Shown: positions 1-5,833, counted from the stretch's first letter. The stretch: DNA of 6,491 nt from an uncultured Bacteroidales bacterium (GCA_902803195.1 CADCOX010000025.1:1-6491); one strand, 5' to 3'. The notes: generated by a model from the sequence alone, not told the origin. Numbers and translations: made by a program.

Positions 1-7
1 CAAAATT

Positions 8-592
8 ATGTCGCAGAGATATATTAAGTTGTCCTATCGGATGTTTACCAACACGGCTGCCAGCCACAAGTTGCTGTACGAGACCGAGGAGACGAAGCCC
101 GTAGGTTTCGTGACAGGAATGGGACTGATGATCGAAGCTTTCGAGAACCGCATCAGCGAGTTGCACGATGGCGAGGAGTTCGACTTTACCCTCCAACCCT
201 CCGAGGCTTTTGGCGAGCGCGACGAAGTGCTTGTTCGCGCCGTTCCCCGCAAGATTTTCGAGATCAATGGCCGCTTCGTCGAGGAAGAAGTCTACCCCGG
301 AGCCGAAGTGCCACTCATGGACAGCGAAGGCAACCATTTCCAAGGCACCGTCGTCAAGGTGACCGACACCGAGGTCACCCTCGACCTCAACAACCCGCTT
401 GCGGGTAAGGCGCTGCAGTTCACAGGCACCGTCTACGAGAACCGCGAACCGACGCTCCAGGAGATCGAGATGACAGCTCGCATCCTCAGCGGCGAATGTG
501 GCGGCTGTAGCGGCGGTTGTGGCAGCTGCGGCGAAGGCTGCGGAAAAAGTGGCGGCTGCGGAAACGGAGGCAGTTGCGGCGGTTGTTCATGA
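8..592 (+). CDS. slyD: SlyD-type FKBP peptidyl-prolyl cis-trans isomerase with Cys-rich tail
   Basis: A 194-residue protein. SlyD proteins catalyse cis-trans isomerisation of peptidyl-proline bonds, act as cytosolic chaperones, and often bind metals such as nickel through a C-terminal tail. The layout fits: an FKBP half (about 1-70, with GFVTGMGLMIEAFE at 33-46 and FDFTLQPSEAFGE at 58-70), an insert-in-flap chaperone domain (about 71-130, with VPLMDSEGN at 101-109), and the returning FKBP strand NPLAGKALQFTGTV (129-142). From residue 163 the tail is almost only Gly, Cys and Ser, with eight cysteines (164, 167, 171, 174, 178, 184, 190, 193) and no histidine. The ATG gives the short N-terminus (MSQRYIKLSYRMF) usual in Bacteroidales members, so the start looks right although only seven upstream bases are visible. 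There is no signal peptide, so it is presumably cytosolic. aroC follows after 29 bases. Confidence 0.93.
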   Translation: MSQRYIKLSYRMFTNTAASHKLLYETEETKPVGFVTGMGLMIEAFENRISELHDGEEFDFTLQPSEAFGERDEVLVRAVPRKIFEINGRFVEEEVYPGAEVPLMDSEGNHFQGTVVKVTDTEVTLDLNNPLAGKALQFTGTVYENREPTLQEIEMTARILSGECGGCSGGCGSCGEGCGKSGGCGNGGSCGGCS

Positions 593-621
593 ACGAAACT
601 ACGAACTGAACACTCACACAG

Positions 622-1773
622 ATGAATACTTTCGGAACCCTCTTCCGGCTCACTACTTTCGGCGAGAGTCATGGCGCAGCCATCGGTGGCGTCGTCGACG
701 GTTGTCCTGCAGGCATCGAACTCGACTTGGACTTCATCCAGGCTGAACTCGACCGCCGTCGTCCCGGGCAGAGTCGATTGACCACGGCGCGCAACGAAGG
801 CGACCGCGTGGAAATCCTCTCTGGCGTCTTTGAAGGAAAGTCCACGGGCACACCCATCGGCTTCATCGTCCGCAACGAGCAGCACCACTCGACAGACTAC
901 GTCGACCTGCGCGACGTCTTCCGTCCCTCGCATGCCGACTATACCTATTATATGAAGTACGGACTGCGCGACCATCGCGGCGGTGGACGCTCGTCGGCGC
1001 GCGAGACCATCAGTCGCGTAGTCGGTGGCGCTATCGCCAAACTCTGCCTGCGACAACTCGGCATCGACGTGAAGGCTTGGACCCAACAGGTTGGCGACAT
1101 CGCTTGTGAGCGCGATTGGACTCAACTCGACCTCTCGCTCATCGAGCAGAATGCCGTCCGCTGTCCCGACCCCGCAGTTGCGCAGCGCATGGAAGAACTC
1201 ATCCTTCAAGTGAAGGGCGAGGGCGACACCATCGGAGGCATCATCGCAGGCGTCATCACAGGCTGTCCTGTAGGACTCGGCGAACCGGTCTTCGGTAAGC
1301 TTCACGCTCAACTTGGTGCCGCTATGCTCTCGATCAATGCCGTCAAAGGGTTCGAGTATGGCGATGGCTTCGCAATGGCCGAGAAGCGAGGGAGTGAGGT
1401 TAATGACAAGCCCCTCTCTAACTCCCCACGTGAGGGTAAGGATTCCCTATCCTCTGGAAATAATGATGATCAAGGCTCGGTGGCTTTCACCTCCCAAGAT
1501 AGAGTGGGGAGCGTGACCCTTACCAACCACTCTGGCGGCATCCAAGGTGGCATCTCCAACGGGCAGCCTATTCCCTTCCGCGTAGCCTTCAAGCCCGTAG
1601 CGACGCTGCTGCGTCCACAAGAGACAATCGACATCCACGGCAACGCTGTCACCATCAATCCTCGTGGTCGTCACGACCCCTGCGTCCTTCCGCGTGCGGT
1701 GCCCATTGTTGAGGCAATGGCCGCGATGGTCGTACTGGATGCTTGGCTTCATAATAAAACAACCTATCTATAA
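622..1773 (+). CDS. aroC: Chorismate synthase
   Basis: A 383-residue protein. Chorismate synthase converts 5-enolpyruvylshikimate-3-phosphate to chorismate using reduced FMN, the last shikimate-pathway step, in the cytosol. All three family signatures are visible: GESHGAAIGGVVDGCPAG at 14-31, GRSSARETISRVVGGAIAK at 122-140, and RGRHDPCVLPRAVPIVEAM at 348-366. TNHSGGIQGGISNGQPI (301-317) is the conserved FMN/substrate-loop region, and MNTFGTLFRLTTFGESHG supports the chosen ATG. The odd point is the stretch between RGSEVND (256-262) and TNHSGG (301). Here it is 38 residues, Ser/Asn/Asp-rich and low in complexity; from memory of the family it is usually about a dozen. The rest of the protein appears intact and in frame, so I expect it to work, but activity is not shown. 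It sits in a same-strand run, 29 bases after slyD and 39 bases before the cstA ATG. Confidence 0.95.
   Translation: MNTFGTLFRLTTFGESHGAAIGGVVDGCPAGIELDLDFIQAELDRRRPGQSRLTTARNEGDRVEILSGVFEGKSTGTPIGFIVRNEQHHSTDYVDLRDVFRPSHADYTYYMKYGLRDHRGGGRSSARETISRVVGGAIAKLCLRQLGIDVKAWTQQVGDIACERDWTQLDLSLIEQNAVRCPDPAVAQRMEELILQVKGEGDTIGGIIAGVITGCPVGLGEPVFGKLHAQLGAAMLSINAVKGFEYGDGFAMAEKRGSEVNDKPLSNSPREGKDSLSSGNNDDQGSVAFTSQDRVGSVTLTNHSGGIQGGISNGQPIPFRVAFKPVATLLRPQETIDIHGNAVTINPRGRHDPCVLPRAVPIVEAMAAMVVLDAWLHNKTTYL
1408..1521 (+). other. Extra in-frame segment within aroC, repeat-like
   Basis: This stretch encodes the residues (263-300) separating two conserved AroC blocks. It seems longer than the family norm by roughly 25 residues. 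Its 5' part translates as PLSNSPREGK, which resembles the PLSNSPLKGE-like translation of C-rich intergenic repeats I associate with Bacteroidales genomes; that link is from memory. The DNA carries inverted copies of ctccccac (1422-1429) and gtggggag (1504-1511), and of ggtaagg (from about 1435) and ccttacc (about 1518-1524). The two pairs are not nested, so they do not form one simple hairpin. A captured repeat element that kept the reading frame is an inference; a natural loop expansion is the alternative. Confidence 0.5.
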
Positions 1774-1779
1774 ACTGTG

Positions 1780-1799
1780 CCTGACGGTATTCCGTCTGG
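1780..1799 (+). other. Small hairpin in the aroC-cstA gap
   Basis: The sequence gacgg (1783-1787), loop tatt, ccgtc (1792-1796) forms a 5-bp stem, extended past a T-T mismatch by two C-G pairs. An A-rich run, not a T-run, follows up to the cstA ATG, so it is not a convincing terminator. It could be an RNA processing or translation-control structure, or chance. Confidence 0.3.
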
Positions 1800-1812
1800 G
1801 GAAAAAGAAAAA

Positions 1813-3303
1813 ATGCTCACCTTTTCAGTAGCCCTCGTAGCCCTCGTCTTGGGTTATCTCCTCTATGGAGCTGTTGTGGAAAAAGTATTTGGCGTTCAGC
1901 CCGAACGCCAGACGCCTTCCTATCGCCTCAAAGATGGTGTCGATTACATACCGATGCCCACGTGGCGTGTCTACCTCATTCAATTCCTCAATATCGCAGG
2001 GACGGGACCCATCTTCGGTGCCATCATGGGCATCTTGTTTGGTCCAACTGCCTATCTGTGGATAGTCTTCGGTTGCATCTTCATGGGTGCTGTCCACGAT
2101 TACCTTTGCGGCATGATCTCGCTGCGTCAGGATGGCGCATCGCTGCCCGAGATGGTAGGCAATGAGTTAGGCAATGGGGCTCGCCAGGCGATGCGAGTGC
2201 TCTCGATTGTGCTCTTGGTGCTCGTCGGAACAGTCTTCGTGACTACTTCCGCAGGTCTGCTCTCTTCGATGACCAGCGATGCGTGGGGCTTGGACATGGC
2301 CACCTGGCGCTGGATGTGGCTAGGCTTCGTGTTCCTCTACTGCGTGCTGGCCACTTTGTTGCCCATCGACACGCTCATCGGACGGCTTTATCCTATCTTC
2401 GGCGCTGCTCTGCTCATCATGGCCGTCGGGGTGGCCTATGGCATTTTCACTCGCTATGGGTGGATGCCCGAGATAACCGATGCTCCTTTTGTGAGTCATC
2501 ATCCAAAGGGACTGCCTATCTTCCCGTTCCTTTGCATCACCATCGCCTGTGGCGCCATCAGCGGTTTCCACGCAACGCAGTCGCCTCTGATGTCGCGTTG
2601 TATCATGAATGAGCGCCGCGGCCGTTTCGTCTTCTATGGCGCTATGATCACCGAGGGTATTGTGGCCATGATCTGGGCCGCTGCAGCCATCAAGTTTGCT
2701 GCCGCAGAGTCTGTCCCCCCAGGACATTATGTAGGCCAAGGTCCCTATCACGCCCTCTCTGCTATCCTGAATGCAGGCGGCAAAGGGACGAACCCTTCTT
2801 TGCTTGTCAACCTGATTTGTAGGACGTGGATGGGGCGCATTGGTGCTATCCTTGCCGTCCTCGGCGTCGTAGCGGCTCCTATCACCTCGGGCGATACCGC
2901 CTTCCGCTCGGCACGTCTCATCGTTGCCGATTTCATGCACTTGAATCAGAAGAAGATTGTGAACCGTCTCGTGTTGGCGTTGCCGCTCTTCGCTATCTCG
3001 GCCGCTCTCGTCTTCGTGGACTTCGATGTACTTTGGCGCTATTTCGCTTGGACCAATCAGACGCTCGCCACCTGCTTCCTCTGGACAGCTGCCGTCTGGC
3101 TTCACCATCATGGTCGCAACCCGTGGATCGCATTCCTGCCTGCTGTGTTCATGACCATTGTCGTGACCTCCTACATCCTTGCTGCTCCCGAGGGTTTCCA
3201 ACTCAACCAGACCATCAGCCTCTGCGCAGGCTTCGCCCTCGCTATCTGCTTGGCTATTTGGTTCCTTCGATTTATTCACACAAACAACACGAATAAAGTA
3301 TGA
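1813..3303 (+). CDS. cstA: CstA-family carbon starvation / pyruvate-type transporter
   Basis: From this ATG the product is 496 residues, a polytopic inner-membrane protein. E. coli relatives CstA and BtsT are linked to peptide and pyruvate uptake; the substrate here is not shown. Family motifs are clear: NIAGTGPIFGAIMGILFGP (about 60-78), WIVFGCIFMGAVHDYLCGM (about 83-101), SLRQDGASLPEMVG, SGFHATQSPLMSR (about 270-282), APITSGDTAFRSAR (about 375-388) and WRYFAWTNQTLA (about 428-439). More than ten hydrophobic segments are apparent, and the length suits the shorter CstA form. A GTG at 1777 would add PDGIPSGEKEK and start inside a hairpin. I prefer the ATG because hydrophobic helix 1 (LTFSVALVALVLGYLLYG) follows directly and the A-rich upstream tract resembles Bacteroidetes start contexts. 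The stop overlaps the gpx start as ATGA, implying translational coupling. Confidence 0.93.
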   Translation: MLTFSVALVALVLGYLLYGAVVEKVFGVQPERQTPSYRLKDGVDYIPMPTWRVYLIQFLNIAGTGPIFGAIMGILFGPTAYLWIVFGCIFMGAVHDYLCGMISLRQDGASLPEMVGNELGNGARQAMRVLSIVLLVLVGTVFVTTSAGLLSSMTSDAWGLDMATWRWMWLGFVFLYCVLATLLPIDTLIGRLYPIFGAALLIMAVGVAYGIFTRYGWMPEITDAPFVSHHPKGLPIFPFLCITIACGAISGFHATQSPLMSRCIMNERRGRFVFYGAMITEGIVAMIWAAAAIKFAAAESVPPGHYVGQGPYHALSAILNAGGKGTNPSLLVNLICRTWMGRIGAILAVLGVVAAPITSGDTAFRSARLIVADFMHLNQKKIVNRLVLALPLFAISAALVFVDFDVLWRYFAWTNQTLATCFLWTAAVWLHHHGRNPWIAFLPAVFMTIVVTSYILAAPEGFQLNQTISLCAGFALAICLAIWFLRFIHTNNTNKV

Positions 3304-3974
3304 TACACGCATTTCGTCATCTGCTGCCCCTCGCAGCTCTCTCCGCTATGGCCATCATGACGGCCTGTAGCACTAAGTTCAACGTCAAAGATTCTACTAA
3401 TTCCCTCACTCAAAAAACAACACCAATGAAGACAATCTACGACTTCACCGTTAAGGACAAGAAACAGAACGACGTCAGCCTTGCCCAGTATAAGGGACAG
3501 GTGCTCCTTGTCGTCAACACCGCCAGCCGTTGCGGGTTCACGCCTCAGTACGAAGCTCTCGAGGCGATGTACGAGCGCCTGCATGAACGCGGCTTTGAGA
3601 TTCTCGATTTCCCCTGCAATCAATTCGGTCAGCAGGCTCCCGGTACCGACGAGGAGATTGCTCAGTTCTGCCAACTGAATTATGGCACTAAGTTCCCGCA
3701 GTTCACCAAAGCCGACGTCAATGGTCCCGCGGAGATGCCTCTCTACACGTGGCTCAAGAGCGAGAAGGGCTTTGAAGGATTCGACGAGGGCAACAAGCTC
3801 ACGCCCCTGCTCAACGAGATGCTGGGCAAGGCCGATCCTGAGTTTGCTTCCAAGCCCGATATCAAGTGGAATTTCACCAAGTTCCTCATCGATCGTGAGG
3901 GTCGCGTCGTCGCTCGTTTCGAGCCCACTCATGACATGGAAGATGTCGAGAAGCAAGTTGAGGCGCTGCTATAA
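3300..3974 (+). CDS. gpx: Glutathione peroxidase-family thiol peroxidase, lipoprotein-like leader
   Basis: A 224-residue protein whose core (from about residue 44) is a Cys-type glutathione peroxidase that reduces hydrogen or lipid peroxides. The peroxidatic Cys is C78 in NTASRCGFTPQY. The other catalytic positions fit Q112 (FPCNQFGQQAPG) and W190-N191 (WNFTKFL). C124 in AQFCQLNYG sits where thioredoxin-dependent members keep the resolving Cys, so thioredoxin-like reductants are more likely than glutathione (inference from family). The first 22 residues form a hydrophobic leader followed by C23 (MTAC, an imperfect lipobox), then a Ser/Thr/Lys linker to M43, suggesting a membrane-anchored periplasmic enzyme. 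M43 (ATG at 3426, MKTIYDF) is where a cytosolic family member would normally begin, so a second start giving a 182-residue soluble form is possible. Its ATG overlaps the cstA stop. Confidence 0.93.
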   Translation: MIHAFRHLLPLAALSAMAIMTACSTKFNVKDSTNSLTQKTTPMKTIYDFTVKDKKQNDVSLAQYKGQVLLVVNTASRCGFTPQYEALEAMYERLHERGFEILDFPCNQFGQQAPGTDEEIAQFCQLNYGTKFPQFTKADVNGPAEMPLYTWLKSEKGFEGFDEGNKLTPLLNEMLGKADPEFASKPDIKWNFTKFLIDREGRVVARFEPTHDMEDVEKQVEALL

Positions 3975-3977
3975 GAC

Positions 3978-4140
3978 GCCCTGCTCCTTTGATTTGAATA
4001 GAGGCAACAGACGCCACGTCTGCGATAGCCGATTTCAGCCCTGCTCCTTTGGCTTGAATAGAGGCAAACAACAGACGCTCACGTCTGCGATAGCCGATTT
4101 CAGCCCCGCTCCTTTGATTTGAATAGAGGCAAATAACAGA
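3978..4140. repeat. Tandem 60/65-bp direct repeat, two full copies and one partial
   Basis: Copies begin at 3978, 4038 and 4103 with gcc(c/t)... gctcctttg and share the core ttgaatagaggca. Copy 1 is 60 bases, copy 2 is 65, and copy 3 breaks off after about 35 bases just before the terminator. Each full copy has a perfect 6-bp palindrome, cagacg/cgtctg, at 4008-4022 (loop cca) and 4072-4087 (loop ctca), and ends in tgcgatagccgatttca. The array starts three bases after the gpx stop and so lies in the gpx mRNA 3' untranslated region. Copies differ by a few substitutions and a short insertion. The 60- versus 65-base length breaks any shared reading frame, so it is not coding. Confidence 0.9.
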
Positions 4141-4141
4141 A

Positions 4142-4176
4142 GAAGACCTGCCATTCGGCGGGTCTTCCTTTTTATT
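4142..4176 (+). terminator. Intrinsic terminator after gpx
   Basis: An 11-bp stem, gaagacctgcc (4142-4152) with ggcgggtcttc (4157-4167), has one G-T wobble pair, a 4-base loop attc, and is followed by cttttt att. This is a strong rho-independent terminator for the plus-strand gene run. On the other strand the stem is followed by a weaker T-rich stretch, so it may also stop minus-strand transcription from the DUF4230 genes, though about 225 bases past their stop. Confidence 0.85.
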
Positions 4177-4219
4177 GGCAATAAGATAAGGGCCTTCCTT
4201 TTTATTGGCAATAAGATAA
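4160..4219. repeat. 30-bp tandem duplication of terminator 3' arm and T-tract
   Basis: Positions 4160-4189 and 4190-4219 are directly adjacent 30-base copies differing at one base (T4163 versus C4193). The unit includes part of the terminator's 3' stem arm, the T-run and attggcaataagataa. The second copy could pair with the single 5' arm only with a mismatch, so it is probably a by-product of duplication and not a second full terminator. Confidence 0.9.
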
Positions 4220-4223
4220 TTTC

Positions 4224-4247
4224 CCCTTACCCTAAAACCTGTAAGGG
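4224..4247. other. Inverted repeat, 7-bp stem
   Basis: cccttac (4224-4230) and gtaaggg (4241-4247) are perfect inverted repeats around a 10-base loop. Neither strand has a T-run after it, so terminator function is not supported. It may be part of a degraded repeat element. Confidence 0.4.
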
Positions 4248-4277
4248 CTTCGGAACGTCTTCATCCATTCGATAGCG

Positions 4278-4314
4278 CTCGGCGATTCTGTCGCCGAGTA
4301 TCTGTCGCCGAGTA
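4278..4314. repeat. Hairpin with tandemly duplicated 3' arm (14-bp unit)
   Basis: ctcggcga (4278-4285) pairs perfectly with tcgccgag (4291-4298) across a 5-base loop. The unit tctgtcgccgagta is then repeated exactly (4287-4300 and 4301-4314), giving a second identical 3' arm at 4305-4312. The 5' arm can therefore pair with either copy. No T-run follows. Function unknown. Confidence 0.85.
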
Positions 4315-4340
4315 AACACAGGTCAACTGTTTCTATGATT

Positions 4341-4416
4341 CCCCTTTATTTAACCGCCCCTCTTGTTAAAGCCTCCCCCTTATTTAACCGCCCCTCTGCT
4401 TTATTTAAACTTAACC
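4341..4416. repeat. 34-bp-period AT/C-rich repeat reaching the DUF4230 stop codon
   Basis: The core ttatttaaccgcccctct occurs at 4346-4363 and 4380-4397 (period 34), each preceded by a C-run. A diverged third piece, ctttatttaaacttaacc, lies at 4399-4416. The third piece contains the minus-strand stop codon (4401-4403) and the last codons of the downstream DUF4230-like gene. Confidence 0.75.
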
Positions 4417-5003
4417 TCCACAGTCGAGAAACCGAAAGTGCGGAAGAGAGCTGTCATCTGCTCGCGTCCGTTCTCGCGTGCCTGCTCGATGTTGGAGGGG
4501 GTGAGGCAGCGACGTCTCATCTGTCGAGCGGCTTTGCGATACATCTGTTCCTTCGCGCGTGCATCCCATGTACCGCTCTCGAAGAAAGCCCGTGTGCGAG
4601 CCTCGTCGATGAAGCGTTCCGACAGCAGTCCTACAGGCGGCAGAGCCACCTCAATCGTATCTCCATGAACCTGCACCCATCCCTCCTCGCATTTGCTCAG
4701 GTCGACGCCCAAGCGGAGTGTGCCGCGATAGATGCGTACGAGGCGGTCATCGCGTCCGAGGGTACGATGGCGGATGGTGTCGATGAGTTCCTCGTCGGCA
4801 ATCGAGAGGAACTCCCACTCGCCAATGCGTTCGATGCTGCGAATCTGCGCGGGTGTGATGTCGATGGCTTTTTCGTCCACCACTTCCACATCGAAGATCT
4901 CGCGGTCCTCGTGGCATTTACGCACGAAGAGTGCGCATATGACGACCGCTGTGGCGATCAGCAGCGCGTTCGAGAGAAGATGATTGCTTTTATCTGGTTG
5001 CAT
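4401..5003 (-). CDS. DUF4230-like protein, N-terminal membrane anchor
   Basis: A 200-residue protein. A hydrophobic segment at about 9-27 (LLSNALLIATAVVICALFV) followed by RKCHEDR suggests a single N-terminal membrane helix with the rest outside the cytoplasm. The body resembles the DUF4230 family: an early beta-rich stretch (about 50-85), then a strand segment RIYRGTLRLGVDLSKCEEG (about 89-107), DTIEVALPPVGLLS (about 114-127), and a helical C-terminal part rich in Arg, Glu and Ala (about 130-187). The final strand is FSTVEVKFK. DUF4230 has no established function that I know of; assignment is by eye. The ATG at 5003 follows the upstream DUF4230-like stop by 30 bases, so co-transcription is likely. 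The stop codon lies inside an intergenic-type repeat. No clear terminator directly follows. Confidence 0.8.
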   Translation of the reverse strand: MQPDKSNHLLSNALLIATAVVICALFVRKCHEDREIFDVEVVDEKAIDITPAQIRSIERIGEWEFLSIADEELIDTIRHRTLGRDDRLVRIYRGTLRLGVDLSKCEEGWVQVHGDTIEVALPPVGLLSERFIDEARTRAFFESGTWDARAKEQMYRKAARQMRRRCLTPSNIEQARENGREQMTALFRTFGFSTVEVKFK

Positions 5004-5033
5004 GCGATTGTTCGTGTGTTGATGAATATGCCG

Positions 5034-5732
5034 TCAGAATTTCACTACGCTCCTTTCGTTGTCCATGAGCAGCGGTAGGTCGGCCTCGGTATAGTTCTTG
5101 CGGAAAGTCACAACGATGTCCTCGGGCGAGTAACCCATCGAGGCCACCAACGGAATCAGCGTGGCGGCAGCGCTCTGTCGAGCTGTCTCGAGGATGCCTA
5201 AGCGCGGAACAGAGCGCAGGATGGAGCGCACGCCCTGACTCGTGTAGTCTGTCATCTCGGCGTCGGTGAAGTCGCTGCGCAGGATGTCGGTGAACTGCTT
5301 TGTCGACTCGTGGTCTACCTTCGACGAGGTCACCACTACCTTCGGGTCGGGCAGGATGATGTGAATCTGTCTCCCGTCGGCCGAGCGCTCGATTTGGCTC
5401 TCGTTGAACGTCGAGAAGTCCACGTAGGCCTTCAGCGTCACATCGATGGGAATGGCTATCTTGCGGTCGCCCAAGGACAGCTTTGTGTCGAACTTGTGTC
5501 CCAACAACGTCGTGCGCAGCAGTTTCACGTCGGAGTGCGTCACAATCTTGTGGACGCGGTATTCTGCGGTGTAGAGTCGCGACGTGCGAGCTACGGCCAG
5601 CACCAAGTCCACGGAGTCCTCTACTACCGTCGAGTCGATGGCAGCCTCGGTGGACGTCTGTCCGTGAGTGCAACTCATGCAGCACCACAGAATGATGAGG
5701 CTAAAAGCCCCGAAAAGTCGTTTTGTTTTCAT
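5034..5732 (-). CDS. DUF4230-like protein, exported / probable lipoprotein
   Basis: A 232-residue protein from the ATG at 5732. The N-terminus MKTKRLFGAFSLIILWCCMSC is a typical charged plus hydrophobic signal. C21 (CMSC) is a possible lipidation site, but the lipobox is imperfect and C17 and C18 also lie nearby. The mature part resembles DUF4230: LYTAEYRVHKIV (about 53-64), a central strand region KIAIPIDVTLKAYVDFSTF (about 91-109), IHIILPDPKVVV (about 113-124), a helix-rich region (about 125-195) and the closing strand DIVVTFRKNY. It appears to be a distant paralogue of the neighbouring membrane-anchored protein. A TTG 12 bases upstream is in frame, but it overlaps the -7 promoter element, so the ATG is preferred. 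It is the first gene of a likely two-gene operon. Function unknown. Confidence 0.8.
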   Translation of the reverse strand: MKTKRLFGAFSLIILWCCMSCTHGQTSTEAAIDSTVVEDSVDLVLAVARTSRLYTAEYRVHKIVTHSDVKLLRTTLLGHKFDTKLSLGDRKIAIPIDVTLKAYVDFSTFNESQIERSADGRQIHIILPDPKVVVTSSKVDHESTKQFTDILRSDFTDAEMTDYTSQGVRSILRSVPRLGILETARQSAAATLIPLVASMGYSPEDIVVTFRKNYTEADLPLLMDNERSVVKF

Positions 5733-5741
5733 TTCTCGGTG

Positions 5742-5749
5742 CAAAGATA
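5742..5749 (-). promoter_or_regulatory. Bacteroidetes -7 promoter element for the DUF4230 pair
   Basis: On the minus strand the sequence is TATCTTTG, an exact match to the Bacteroidetes -7 consensus TAnnTTTG. Only nine bases separate it from the ATG at 5732, so the transcript would have a very short leader or none. No clear TTTG is seen at the -33 position; the upstream DNA there is an A-rich tract on this strand. Confidence 0.7.
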
Positions 5750-5776
5750 ACTTTTTTTCTCTTTTCTGTCCCTCTC

Positions 5777-5810
5777 TTGACGATTAGAATCGAAAAAATG
5801 CTTATTTTTG
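5777..5810 (+). promoter_or_regulatory. Bacteroidetes-type promoter for the DUF4738-like gene
   Basis: TATTTTTG at 5803-5810 matches the -7 consensus TAnnTTTG, and TTG at 5777-5779 lies 23 bases upstream, at the long end of the usual spacing to the -33 element. The start codon is 23 bases downstream of the -7 element. It is divergent from the DUF4230 promoter, and the two -7 elements are about 55 bases apart. Confidence 0.6.
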
Positions 5811-5833
5811 CGGCGTTATTTACAAGAAAACGT

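Noticed and set aside
433..1311. Long minus-strand open frame (292 aa) opposite aroC
   Set aside because: It lies antisense to a clear chorismate synthase, has no recognisable motif, and is explained by the codon use of the real gene.
1777..1812. GTG start for cstA
   Set aside because: It would add a polar 12-residue piece overlapping a hairpin; the ATG at 1813 directly precedes the first membrane helix.
2320..3312. Long minus-strand open frame (330 aa) opposite cstA
   Set aside because: Composition is charged and low in hydrophobic order, no family is recognised, and the opposite strand holds all CstA motifs.
3276..3956. Minus-strand open frame (226 aa) opposite gpx
   Set aside because: It is a shadow of the peroxidase gene, with no promoter or family signal.
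3978..4140. Possible CRISPR array
   Set aside because: The whole 60-65 base unit repeats, with no alternation of constant repeats and unique spacers, and there are no cas genes.
4224..4247. Terminator at the cccttac/gtaaggg inverted repeat
   Set aside because: The stem is 7 bp with a 10-base loop, and no T-run follows on either strand.
4335..5078. Plus-strand open frame (247 aa) opposite the DUF4230-like gene
   Set aside because: It begins inside intergenic repeats and runs antisense to a protein with a membrane anchor and family-like blocks; its own product has no recognisable domain.
5733..5744. TTG start for the upstream DUF4230-like gene
   Set aside because: The TTG lies within the TATCTTTG promoter element, and the ATG at 5732 gives a normal signal peptide.
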